5,281 nucleotides of DNA from Coriobacteriia bacterium (GTDB lineage Bacteria > Actinomycetota > Coriobacteriia > Anaerosomatales > PALSA-660): the NCBI GenBank assembly GCA_003133285.1, contig PKWR01000169.1, positions 1-5,281 of the forward strand, written 5' to 3'. Below the pieces are notes generated by a model, which saw nothing but the letters and a program-made list of their open reading frames with translations, ran no database searches and had not been told where the DNA came from. Position numbers and translations under genes: made by a program. Below are positions 1-5,281 of the stretch, piece after piece (positions within the stretch are counted from its first letter, which is position 1; every line of letters begins with the position of its first letter).

Positions 1-370
1 CGGCCAGCACGATCTCGCCGGTCCCTTCGAAGATGCGCCGCGAGTCGCGCGTGATGCGCGCGATCGCGTGGATCTCCTCTCCCAGAGGCACGGGCTTGCG
101 GAAACGCACGGTGAGCTCGACGGTCACGCCGAACGCGTCGGGGTCGTCGATGCTGACCGCGCGCCCGATGGTCTCGTCGAGCACGGTGGAGGCTATTCCG
201 CCGTGGAGGCGTCCGGGGTAGCTCTGGTGGAACTCCTGAGGTTGGAAGACGCCGAGCAGCTCGCCGTCCTCCAACTCGTAGAAGCGCGCCTTGAGACCGG
301 CGGGGTTGTCGGTGCCGCACACGAGGCACATGCGGCTGATGTTCTGGGCGGCGAGGACCTTGCGGATCAC
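1..370 (-). CDS. PaaI-type hotdog-fold thioesterase, C-terminus cut by window edge
   Basis: The reverse strand from a GTG at 370 reads 123 residues before the window edge, beginning MIRKVLAAQN. Residues 56-58 are His-Gly-Gly and are followed by TVLDETIGRA (62-71). This is the HGG...D/E signature of the PaaI/YbgC-like hotdog thioesterases, with Asp65 the likely catalytic acid. A later stretch, VTVELTVRFRKPVPLG (82-97), matches the central strands of the fold. Such proteins are cytoplasmic and usually hydrolyse acyl-CoA thioesters; the substrate here cannot be inferred. A Cys-x-x-Cys (C15, C18) near the N-terminus could bind metal, but this is only a possibility. The GTG start is chosen because GAAGGGA lies 8 bases upstream and because it overlaps the stop of the preceding arginase-family gene by 4 bases (GTGA), which suggests one leftward operon with coupled translation. 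Most family members are about 130-160 residues, so only a short tail is missing. Confidence 0.85.
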   Translation of the reverse strand, partial: MIRKVLAAQNISRMCLVCGTDNPAGLKARFYELEDGELLGVFQPQEFHQSYPGRLHGGIASTVLDETIGRAVSIDDPDAFGVTVELTVRFRKPVPLGEEIHAIARITRDSRRIFEGTGEIVLA

Positions 371-1296
371 GGGCGGAGTCCCTTCCGGGAGGCGAGGCCG
401 GCGGCGGCCTCGAGCACGAGCAGCGCTGCGAGACGTACGGTGCGGCCGTCGGGGGCGTCGATCGATGCGTCGATCTCGGTGATGTCCAAGGCGCGCACGC
501 GGGGGTCGCGGGCGAGCAGGTAGGCGAACTGGCGCAGCTCGTCGGGCGAGATACCGCCCGGTGCGGCGGAGGGGCAGCCGGGCACCGCGGACCGGTCGCA
601 CACGTCCACGTCCAGGTCGACGTAGACCGGGCCGCCGCCGCGACCTGCGGCGTCGAGCGCGCGGGCGACGACCGCCGCAAGGTCCGCGCCGCGCAGCTCG
701 GAGCGGCGCACGACCGTGATGCCGAGATCGAGGGCGCGCCGCGAGTAGTCCGCCGAGTTGGAGAAGTCGGCGATGCCTATCTGGACGACCTGCTCACCGG
801 GAAGCCCGGCCTCGATGAGACGCCGGACGGGCGAGCCGTTGTTCTTCCCGTCGCGCAGGTCGTGGTGGGCGTCCAGCGTGATCAGTCCGCATTCCCCCAG
901 ACGCCCCGCGGACAGAGCGCTCGCCACAGAGAACGTGACGGAGTTGTCACCGCCGATGGCGATGAGAAGCTCGTCGGTGTCGAGGAATCCCGAGAGCGCG
1001 GCCGCGACGCGGAGCTCTCCGGCAGGCCCGTCGGGGTCGCGGACGTCGCCCAGGTCGACCGCGTGGAGCGTGGAGACGTCGACCCCCCGGGCGCCCGCGA
1101 AGGTGGAGTAGCGGGCCAGGGCAGCTCGCACGGCGCGAGGTGTAGTGTCAGCATGTGTGGGCGTGATCGAGGTGCGGCACGCCGGAACGCCGATGATCGC
1201 GAGATCGACGGCGTGCGGGCCCGCCGCGGAAACGGGCACGATCCAGCTCGAGGCCCTCGGCCAGAGCGGGTCGTCGGGAAGCGATGACGAAGGCAC
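367..1296 (-). CDS. hutG: Arginase/agmatinase-family hydrolase, probable formimidoylglutamase
   Basis: This is a 309-residue member of the ureohydrolase (arginase/agmatinase) superfamily, which cleaves C-N bonds using two Mn ions. Divergent from hutHUI, its probable reaction is N-formimidoyl-L-glutamate plus water to glutamate plus formamide, the last step of histidine breakdown. Visible motifs are IGGDNSVTF (114-122), DAHHD (142-146), VDLDVDVCD (226-234) and DITEID (271-276). Asp142, His144, Asp146, Asp229 and Asp231 keep five of the six usual metal ligands. The first ligand, His in GGDHS, is Asn118. The position of the catalytic proton-shuttle His of arginase (HGTP-like context) is Asn153 in NNGSP. 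I chose the GTG at 1296 because the protein then begins MPSSSLPDDPLWPRASSW, close to where homologues begin, and AGCAGG (1303-1308) lies 6 bases upstream. A GTG at 1395 would add 33 unconvincing residues and cross the putative promoter. Agmatinase or another ureohydrolase activity is the main alternative; the family call is firm, the substrate is inferred from context. Confidence 0.85.
   Translation of the reverse strand: MPSSSLPDDPLWPRASSWIVPVSAAGPHAVDLAIIGVPACRTSITPTHADTTPRAVRAALARYSTFAGARGVDVSTLHAVDLGDVRDPDGPAGELRVAAALSGFLDTDELLIAIGGDNSVTFSVASALSAGRLGECGLITLDAHHDLRDGKNNGSPVRRLIEAGLPGEQVVQIGIADFSNSADYSRRALDLGITVVRRSELRGADLAAVVARALDAAGRGGGPVYVDLDVDVCDRSAVPGCPSAAPGGISPDELRQFAYLLARDPRVRALDITEIDASIDAPDGRTVRLAALLVLEAAAGLASRKGLRP
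379..385 (-). promoter_or_regulatory. Ribosome binding site for the thioesterase gene
   Basis: GAAGGGA on the reverse strand ends 8 bases before the GTG start at 370. It lies inside the last codons of the upstream hydrolase gene. It is the same 7-mer found before hutH and hutU, and it supports the GTG start and independent as well as coupled initiation. Confidence 0.6.
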
Positions 1297-1346
1297 GGAG
1301 CACCTGCTTCTCTGTCGTCGTGACCCGGTCGCCGCACCGCATGAAC

Positions 1347-1367
1347 GCGGTCCGGCCGGGGTACCGC
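1347..1367. promoter_or_regulatory. Imperfect inverted repeat next to the putative promoter, possible operator
   Basis: GCGGT (1347-1351) and ACCGC (1363-1367) are perfect inverted arms around 11 bases containing the palindrome CCGGCCGG (1352-1359). The element lies just upstream of the forward -10 candidate and over the expected start region of the leftward transcript, where a repressor could act on both. Inverted repeats arise easily in GC-rich DNA, so this is only suggestive. Confidence 0.25.
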
Positions 1368-1368
1368 A

Positions 1369-1376
1369 AGTATAGG
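1369..1376. promoter_or_regulatory. Putative bidirectional -10 element between hutG and hutH
   Basis: The short sequence AGTATAGG is the only AT-rich patch in the 152-bp divergent gap. On the forward strand it gives TATAGG (1371-1376) and on the reverse strand TATACT (1369-1374), each resembling a sigma-70-type -10 box. Transcripts starting 6-8 bases beyond would have leaders of roughly 65 bases on each side. No convincing TTGACA-like -35 box sits at normal spacing on either strand, so factor-assisted initiation or a different promoter position remains possible. Confidence 0.4.
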
Positions 1377-1392
1377 ACTCGCCCGCACGGGA

Positions 1393-1418
1393 CACGGAGA
1401 TCGCGGCCCGGCACGGAG
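1393..1418 (+). repeat. Short direct repeat CACGGAG in the hutH leader
   Basis: CACGGAG occurs at 1393-1399 and 1412-1418, 19 bases apart, with the second copy in the loop of the leader hairpin. A third copy at 1294-1300 overlaps the hutG start codon. The 19-base period is near two helical turns, compatible with a tandem binding site, but a 7-base GC-rich repeat is weak evidence. Confidence 0.25.
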
Positions 1419-1424
1419 CGGGCC
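1405..1424 (+). promoter_or_regulatory. Stem-loop in the hutH leader
   Basis: GGCCCG (1405-1410) pairs perfectly with CGGGCC (1419-1424) across an 8-base loop, GCACGGAG. All six pairs are G-C, so the hairpin should be stable in RNA. It ends 6 bases before the start of the hutH ribosome binding site. No T-run follows, so it is not a standard intrinsic terminator. It may be an operator dyad, an mRNA structure influencing initiation, or chance in GC-rich DNA. Confidence 0.35.
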
Positions 1425-1430
1425 CATCAC

Positions 1431-1437
1431 GAAGGGA
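1431..1437 (+). promoter_or_regulatory. Ribosome binding site for hutH
   Basis: GAAGGGA lies 11 bases before the ATG at 1449. The spacing is longer than ideal, but it is the only purine-rich stretch near the start, and the protein N-terminus at this ATG matches the family. It rules out the in-frame upstream ATG at 1284, which would add 55 residues of non-family sequence. Confidence 0.55.
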
Positions 1438-1448
1438 CGACAGCGCAT

Positions 1449-2987
1449 ATGGAACTCACGGTGACACTGGGCACGGGGCCCGTGACGATCGGCGACGTCG
1501 TCGCCGTGGCGCGGCACGGCGCCCGGGTGACGATATCGGACGAGGCGCTCGCCGCTGTTGCCGCCTCCCGGGAGCACGTCGAGGAGCTTGCCGCGTCGGG
1601 GCGGCCCGTCTACGGGGTCAGCACCGGGTTCGGCTCGCTCGCGACCCGCTACATCGAGCCCGAGAAGCGGCACCGCCTCCAGCGCTCCCTCGTCCGCTCG
1701 CACGCCGCGGGGGCCGGCGAGCCGGTCGAGACCGAGGTCGTGCGCGCCATGCTGCTGCTGCGCCTCTCGACGCTGTGCACGGGGCGCACCGGCGTGCGTC
1801 CGGTCACCGCGCAGGCCTACGCCGGCCTGCTGAACGCCGGGATCACGCCGGTCGTGCCGGAGTACGGCTCCCTGGGATGCTCGGGCGACCTGGCGCCCCT
1901 GTCGGCGTGCGCACTGGCCGTCATGGGCGAAGGCGAGGTCTTCGACGCCACGGGGCGCCGCATGGCTTCGCTCGAGGCGCTCGAAGCCGCGGGACTGGCG
2001 CCCGTCGAACTCGAGGAGAAGGAGGGCCTCGCCCTCATCAACGGCACCGACGGCATGCTCGGCATGCTCGCGCTCGCGATCACCGACCTGCGGGCCCTCG
2101 CCACGACGGCCGACATCTCCGCCGCGATGAGCGTCGAGGCGCTCATGGGCACCGACCGTGTCTTCGCCGCCGAGCTGCAGGCGCTGCGCCCTCACCCGGG
2201 CCAGGCGGCGTCGGCCCGCAACCTTGTGCGTATCCTCGCCGGCTCGGAGATCGTCGCGTCGCACCTCACCGGCGACCCGAAGGTCCAGGACGCCTACTCG
2301 CTGCGGTGCGCCCCGCAGGTGGCCGGCGCCGTGCGCGACACGATCGACCACGCCGAGACCGTCGCGACCCGCGAGCTGGCCTCCGCGATCGACAACCCGG
2401 TCGTGCTGCCGGACGGCCGCATCGAGAGCAACGGCAACTTCCACGGCGCGCCGGTGGCCTACGTGCTCGACTTCCTCGCCATCGCCGCCGCCGACCTGGC
2501 CTCGATCTCGGAGCGCCGCACGGACCGCATGCTGGACGCCGCCCGGTCCCATGGCCTGCCGCCGTTCCTCGCGGACGACCCGGGCGTGGACTCCGGCCAC
2601 ATGATCGCGCAGTACACCCAGGCGGCCATCGTGAGCGAGCTCAAGCGCCTCGCGGCGCCCGCGAGCGTCGACTCGATACCGTCGTCCGCGATGCAGGAGG
2701 ACCACGTGTCGATGGGCTGGTCCGCCGCGCGCAAGCTGCGCCGCTCCATCGACGGCCTGCGGCGTGTGCTTGCGATCGAGGTACTGACCGCGGCCCGGGC
2801 GCTCGACCTGCGCGCGCCTCTGCGTCCCGGCCGGGTCACCGAGGACGTGCGTGCGCTTGTGCGCGCGCACGTCGAGGGCCCCGGCTCCGACCGCTGGCTC
2901 GCCCCCGAGATCGCCGCCGTCCACGCGCTCGTGGCCGACGGGAGCATCGTTGCGGCTGCCCGCGCCGCGGCAGGGGAGCTCGAGTGA
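1449..2987 (+). CDS. hutH: Histidine ammonia-lyase (histidase)
   Basis: This 512-residue cytoplasmic enzyme, normal in length for the family, removes ammonia from L-histidine to give trans-urocanate, the first step of the hut pathway. It belongs to the aromatic ammonia-lyases that make an MIO electrophile autocatalytically from three adjacent residues. Here the triad is Cys144-Ser145-Gly146 in GSLGCSGDLAPL (140-151), rather than the usual Ala-Ser-Gly; I recall the same variant in Streptomyces histidases. Other active-site residues known from Pseudomonas putida HutH are in place: Tyr55 in YGVSTGFG, His85 in RSHAAG, Asn198 in INGTD, Gln280, Tyr283 and Arg286 in VQDAYSLRC, Phe331 in SNGNFHG, and Glu417 in QEDHVSMG. 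The ATG at 1449 is preferred because MELTVTLG is a typical N-terminus. It is the first gene of a rightward operon, with hutU starting 28 bases after its stop. The frame is intact. Confidence 0.97.
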   Translation: MELTVTLGTGPVTIGDVVAVARHGARVTISDEALAAVAASREHVEELAASGRPVYGVSTGFGSLATRYIEPEKRHRLQRSLVRSHAAGAGEPVETEVVRAMLLLRLSTLCTGRTGVRPVTAQAYAGLLNAGITPVVPEYGSLGCSGDLAPLSACALAVMGEGEVFDATGRRMASLEALEAAGLAPVELEEKEGLALINGTDGMLGMLALAITDLRALATTADISAAMSVEALMGTDRVFAAELQALRPHPGQAASARNLVRILAGSEIVASHLTGDPKVQDAYSLRCAPQVAGAVRDTIDHAETVATRELASAIDNPVVLPDGRIESNGNFHGAPVAYVLDFLAIAAADLASISERRTDRMLDAARSHGLPPFLADDPGVDSGHMIAQYTQAAIVSELKRLAAPASVDSIPSSAMQEDHVSMGWSAARKLRRSIDGLRRVLAIEVLTAARALDLRAPLRPGRVTEDVRALVRAHVEGPGSDRWLAPEIAAVHALVADGSIVAAARAAAGELE

Positions 2988-3001
2988 CCGCCACCACGCT
3001 C

Positions 3002-3009
3002 GAAGGGAG
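3002..3009 (+). promoter_or_regulatory. Ribosome binding site for hutU
   Basis: GAAGGGAG lies 6 bases before the ATG at 3016, in the 28-base gap after hutH. This is close to the ideal Shine-Dalgarno match and spacing and fixes the hutU start. It is the strongest ribosome binding site in the window. Confidence 0.75.
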
Positions 3010-3015
3010 CCGTCC

Positions 3016-4686
3016 ATGAGTGCAGGAGCCCGTCCGGTGCGTGCCCCGCGGGGCCTGGCGCTGACCGCACAGGGATGGCCGCAGGAGGCCGCGCTGCGCA
3101 TGCTGATGAACAACCTCGATCCCGACGTGGCCGAGCGACCCGACGACCTCGTCGTCTACGGCGGGACGGGCAAGGCCGCGCGCGACTGGGCGTCGTTCGA
3201 CGCGCTGGTGCGCACACTGCGGTCGCTGAAGTCCGACGAGACGATGCTCGTGCAGTCGGGCCGGCCCGTCGGCGTCATGCGGACCCACGAGTGGGCGCCG
3301 CGCGTGCTCATCGCCAACAGCAACCTCGTCCCGGACTGGGCGACGTGGCCCGAGTTCCGGCGCCTCGAGCACTTGGGGCTGACCATGTACGGCCAGATGA
3401 CGGCCGGCTCGTGGATCTACATCGGCACCCAGGGCATCGTCCAAGGAACGTACGAGACCTTTGCGGCCATCGCCACGAAGCGCTTCGGCGGCTCGCTCGC
3501 CGGGACGCTGACCGTCACGGGAGGCTGCGGCGGCATGGGCGGCGCGCAGCCGCTCGCGGTGACGATGAACGACGGCGTGGTGCTCGTGGTCGAGGTCGAC
3601 CCGAGCCGGCTGCAGCGTCGCGTCGATCAGCGCTACCTCGACGAGTGGACCGCCGATCTCGACGACGCCGTCGCGCGCGTCGAGGCCGCGAAGCGTGAGC
3701 GCCGTCCGCTGAGCGTCGGGCTGCAGGGCAACTGCGCCGCCGTGCTGCCGGAGCTGCTGCGCCGCGGCCTCGAGGTCGAGATCGTGACCGACCAGACCTC
3801 GGCCCACGACCCGCTGGCCTACCTTCCCTTGGGCGTGACCCTCGAGGAGTGGCACGAGCTGGCCGAGCGCGACCCCGAAGGCTTCACGCAGCGCGCCCGC
3901 GAGTCGATGGCGCGCCACGTCGAGGCGATGGTCGGCTTCATGGACGCGGGCGCCGAGGTCTTCGACTACGGCAACTCCATACGCGCGGAGGCCGAACTCG
4001 GCGGTTACGACCGCGCGTGGGCATTCCCCGGCTTCGTACCGGCGTACATCCGGCCCCTCTTCTGCGAGGGCAAGGGCCCCTTCCGGTGGGCCGCGCTCTC
4101 GGGAGACCCGGCCGACATCCACGCCACCGACAAGGCCGTGCTCGAGCTCTTCCCGGACAACGAGCCACTGCACCGCTGGATCCGCCAGGCGTCCGAGAAG
4201 ATCGCGTTCCAGGGGCTGCCGGCGCGCATCTGCTGGCTCGGGCTGGGCGAGCGCGACAAGGCCGGCGTGCTCTTCAACGAGATGGTCGCCGACGGGCGGG
4301 TGAGCGCGCCGATCGTCATCGGCCGCGACCACCTCGACTGCGGGAGCGTCGCTTCGCCCTATCGCGAGACCGAGGCCATGCTCGACGGGAGCGACGCGAT
4401 CGCCGACTGGCCGCTGCTCAACGCGCTCATCAATACCGCGTCCGGCGCCACGTGGGTCTCGATCCACCACGGCGGCGGAGTCGGCATCGGCCGCTCGATC
4501 CACGCGGGGCAGGTCTCGGTCGCCGACGGGACCGCGCTCGCTGCCGAGAAGCTCGAGCGCGTGCTCACCAACGACCCGGCGATGGGCGTCATCCGGCATG
4601 TGGACGCCGGCTACGTCATCGCTTCCCGGGTCGCGGAAGAACGTGGGGTGCGTGTCCCCATGCGCGAAGGCGACGTCCCACGGTGA
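3016..4686 (+). CDS. hutU: Urocanate hydratase (urocanase)
   Basis: This 556-residue protein has the standard bacterial urocanase length. It uses tightly bound NAD+ as an electrophile to hydrate urocanate to 4-imidazolone-5-propionate in the cytoplasm, the second hut step. Visible family features are VVYGGTGKAARDW (46-58), MYGQMTAGSWIYIGTQG (124-140), the glycine-rich NAD-binding stretch GGCGGMGGAQPLA (169-181), DYGNSIR (317-323), FPGFVPAYIRPLFCEGKGPF (337-356), the urocanase signature FQGLPARICW (398-407) with the conserved active-site Cys406, and HHGGGVGIGRSIHAG (484-498). No key residue is missing and there is no frameshift. The ATG at 3016 has a strong ribosome binding site, and an upstream in-frame ATG at 2851 lies inside hutH and adds only shadow sequence. 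The stop overlaps the hutI start by 4 bases, so hutU and hutI are probably translationally coupled in one hutHUI transcript. Confidence 0.98.
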   Translation: MSAGARPVRAPRGLALTAQGWPQEAALRMLMNNLDPDVAERPDDLVVYGGTGKAARDWASFDALVRTLRSLKSDETMLVQSGRPVGVMRTHEWAPRVLIANSNLVPDWATWPEFRRLEHLGLTMYGQMTAGSWIYIGTQGIVQGTYETFAAIATKRFGGSLAGTLTVTGGCGGMGGAQPLAVTMNDGVVLVVEVDPSRLQRRVDQRYLDEWTADLDDAVARVEAAKRERRPLSVGLQGNCAAVLPELLRRGLEVEIVTDQTSAHDPLAYLPLGVTLEEWHELAERDPEGFTQRARESMARHVEAMVGFMDAGAEVFDYGNSIRAEAELGGYDRAWAFPGFVPAYIRPLFCEGKGPFRWAALSGDPADIHATDKAVLELFPDNEPLHRWIRQASEKIAFQGLPARICWLGLGERDKAGVLFNEMVADGRVSAPIVIGRDHLDCGSVASPYRETEAMLDGSDAIADWPLLNALINTASGATWVSIHHGGGVGIGRSIHAGQVSVADGTALAAEKLERVLTNDPAMGVIRHVDAGYVIASRVAEERGVRVPMREGDVPR

Positions 4687-5281
4687 CCGCGACGCTGTTC
4701 ACAGGCATCGGCGAGCTCGTCACGTGCGACCCGTCGCTCGGTGACGGCAGCGCGCTCGGGGTGCTGCGCGATGCCGCGCTGGTGGCCAAGGGCGGCGCCG
4801 TCGCGTGGGTCGGCCGGGCACAGGACGCCCCTGAGGCCGACGAGCGCGTCGACTGCGGCGGAGCCAGTGTCGTCCCCGGATTCGTGGACAGTCACACCCA
4901 CCTCGTGTTCGAGGGCGAGCGCTCAGCCGAGTTCGCGGCCCGCATGGCCGGCGAGCCCTACACGGGCGGCGGCATCGCCACGACGGTCGAGGCGACGCGG
5001 GCCGCCCCGACCGAACGGCTGCGGGCAGGCGCGGCGCGGCGGCTCGCGGAGATGACCGCACAGGGCACAACGACGGTCGAGATCAAGAGCGGCTACGGGC
5101 TCACGGTGCCAGATGAGCGACGGCTGCTCGGAATCGCCAGGGAACTCACCATCGAGACGACGTTCCTGGGCGCGCACGTGGTGCCTCCCGAATACGCGTC
5201 GGACCGGGCCGGCTACGTCGACCTCGTCTGTGGCGAGATGCTGACCGCATGCGCGCCGCACGCCCGCTGGATCGACGTGTT
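4683..5281 (+). CDS. hutI: Imidazolonepropionase, C-terminal half beyond window
   Basis: This is an amidohydrolase-superfamily enzyme that hydrolyses 4-imidazolone-5-propionate to N-formimidoyl-L-glutamate, the third hut step. The window holds 199 residues of a protein that is usually about 400. Family features include the N-terminal TLFTGIGELVTCDP (4-17), the metal-binding His-x-His (His71, His73) in GFVDSHTHLVFEGER (66-80) with Arg80 as a likely substrate contact, YTGGGIATTVEATRAA (93-108), TTVEIKSGYGLT (130-141) with Tyr138, and LGAHVVPPE (162-170) with His165. The remaining metal ligands should lie past the edge. The GTG at 4683 overlaps the hutU stop as GTGA. The nearest purine-rich site, GAAGG at 4666-4670, is 12 bases upstream and weak, so translation probably depends on termination of hutU. 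The protein aligns with the family from its second residue, which supports this start. Confidence 0.95.
   Translation, partial: MTATLFTGIGELVTCDPSLGDGSALGVLRDAALVAKGGAVAWVGRAQDAPEADERVDCGGASVVPGFVDSHTHLVFEGERSAEFAARMAGEPYTGGGIATTVEATRAAPTERLRAGAARRLAEMTAQGTTTVEIKSGYGLTVPDERRLLGIARELTIETTFLGAHVVPPEYASDRAGYVDLVCGEMLTACAPHARWIDV

Noticed and set aside
68..523. A 151-codon forward frame over the left end of the window.
   Set aside because: The reverse strand there encodes a thioesterase with a clear HGG signature and the C-terminus of the HutG-like protein; the forward frame has no recognisable content and spans two opposing genes.
1297..1395. A 33-residue N-terminal extension of the HutG-like protein from a GTG at 1395.
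   Set aside because: The extension is Arg/Ser/Gly/Cys-rich without family similarity, would remove the promoter space of the divergent genes, and the GTG at 1296 gives a normal-length protein.
1405..1424. The leader hairpin as an intrinsic transcription terminator.
   Set aside because: There is no T-run after the stem on the forward strand, and on the reverse strand the following bases are GC-rich, so it lacks the required tail.
1297..1448. A riboswitch or small RNA in the divergent gap.
   Set aside because: The likely leaders are only about 65 bases each and show no known aptamer pattern; just simple dyads are visible.
1775..3019. A 414-codon forward frame overlapping hutH in another register.
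   Set aside because: It is an Arg/Gly/Ala/Pro-rich frame-shifted shadow of hutH without any family feature; its end in the hutH-hutU gap is coincidental.
882..3113. A 743-codon open frame on the reverse strand, antisense to hutH and overlapping hutG.
   Set aside because: Its translation is Arg/Gly/Val/His-rich with no recognisable domain, and it opposes a perfectly conserved histidase. Long antisense open frames are expected in high-GC DNA because stop codons are rare.
2836..4599. A 587-codon open frame on the reverse strand, antisense to hutU.
   Set aside because: It is composition-driven: the opposite strand encodes full-length urocanase with all signatures, and this frame shows no motif.

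Overview
The window carries a histidine-utilisation (hut) locus in high-GC DNA, with GC in most third codon positions. The organism is probably an actinobacterium. Supporting this are the Cys-Ser-Gly cofactor triad and actinobacterial-looking sequence of HutH, and frequent GTG starts. The thioesterase resembles proteins I associate with Coriobacteriia, but that placement is recollection and tentative. No phage, insertion sequence, CRISPR, tRNA or rRNA signal is visible.

Layout: two divergent transcription units flank a 152-bp gap (1297-1448). Leftward runs an arginase/agmatinase-family hydrolase (367-1296), best read as formimidoylglutamase HutG, followed with a 4-base GTGA overlap by a PaaI-type hotdog thioesterase (370 to 1, cut by the window edge). 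Rightward runs hutH (histidine ammonia-lyase, 1449-2987), hutU (urocanate hydratase, 3016-4686) and hutI (imidazolonepropionase, from 4683, cut by the window edge). HutU and HutI also overlap by GTGA. The divergent gap holds a TATA-containing element that reads as a -10 box on both strands, plus two inverted repeats.

Together the four enzymes make a complete route: histidine to urocanate plus ammonia (HutH), to imidazolonepropionate (HutU), to N-formimidoyl-L-glutamate (HutI), to glutamate plus formamide (HutG). No regulator or transporter gene lies inside the window.

This is mostly well-known metabolism. The most notable points are two His-to-Asn replacements at the canonical metal-ligand and proton-shuttle positions of the HutG-like protein, the Cys-Ser-Gly MIO triad of HutH, the possible bidirectional promoter, and the coupling of a thioesterase gene to hutG. 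I did not find evidence for a wholly undescribed system.
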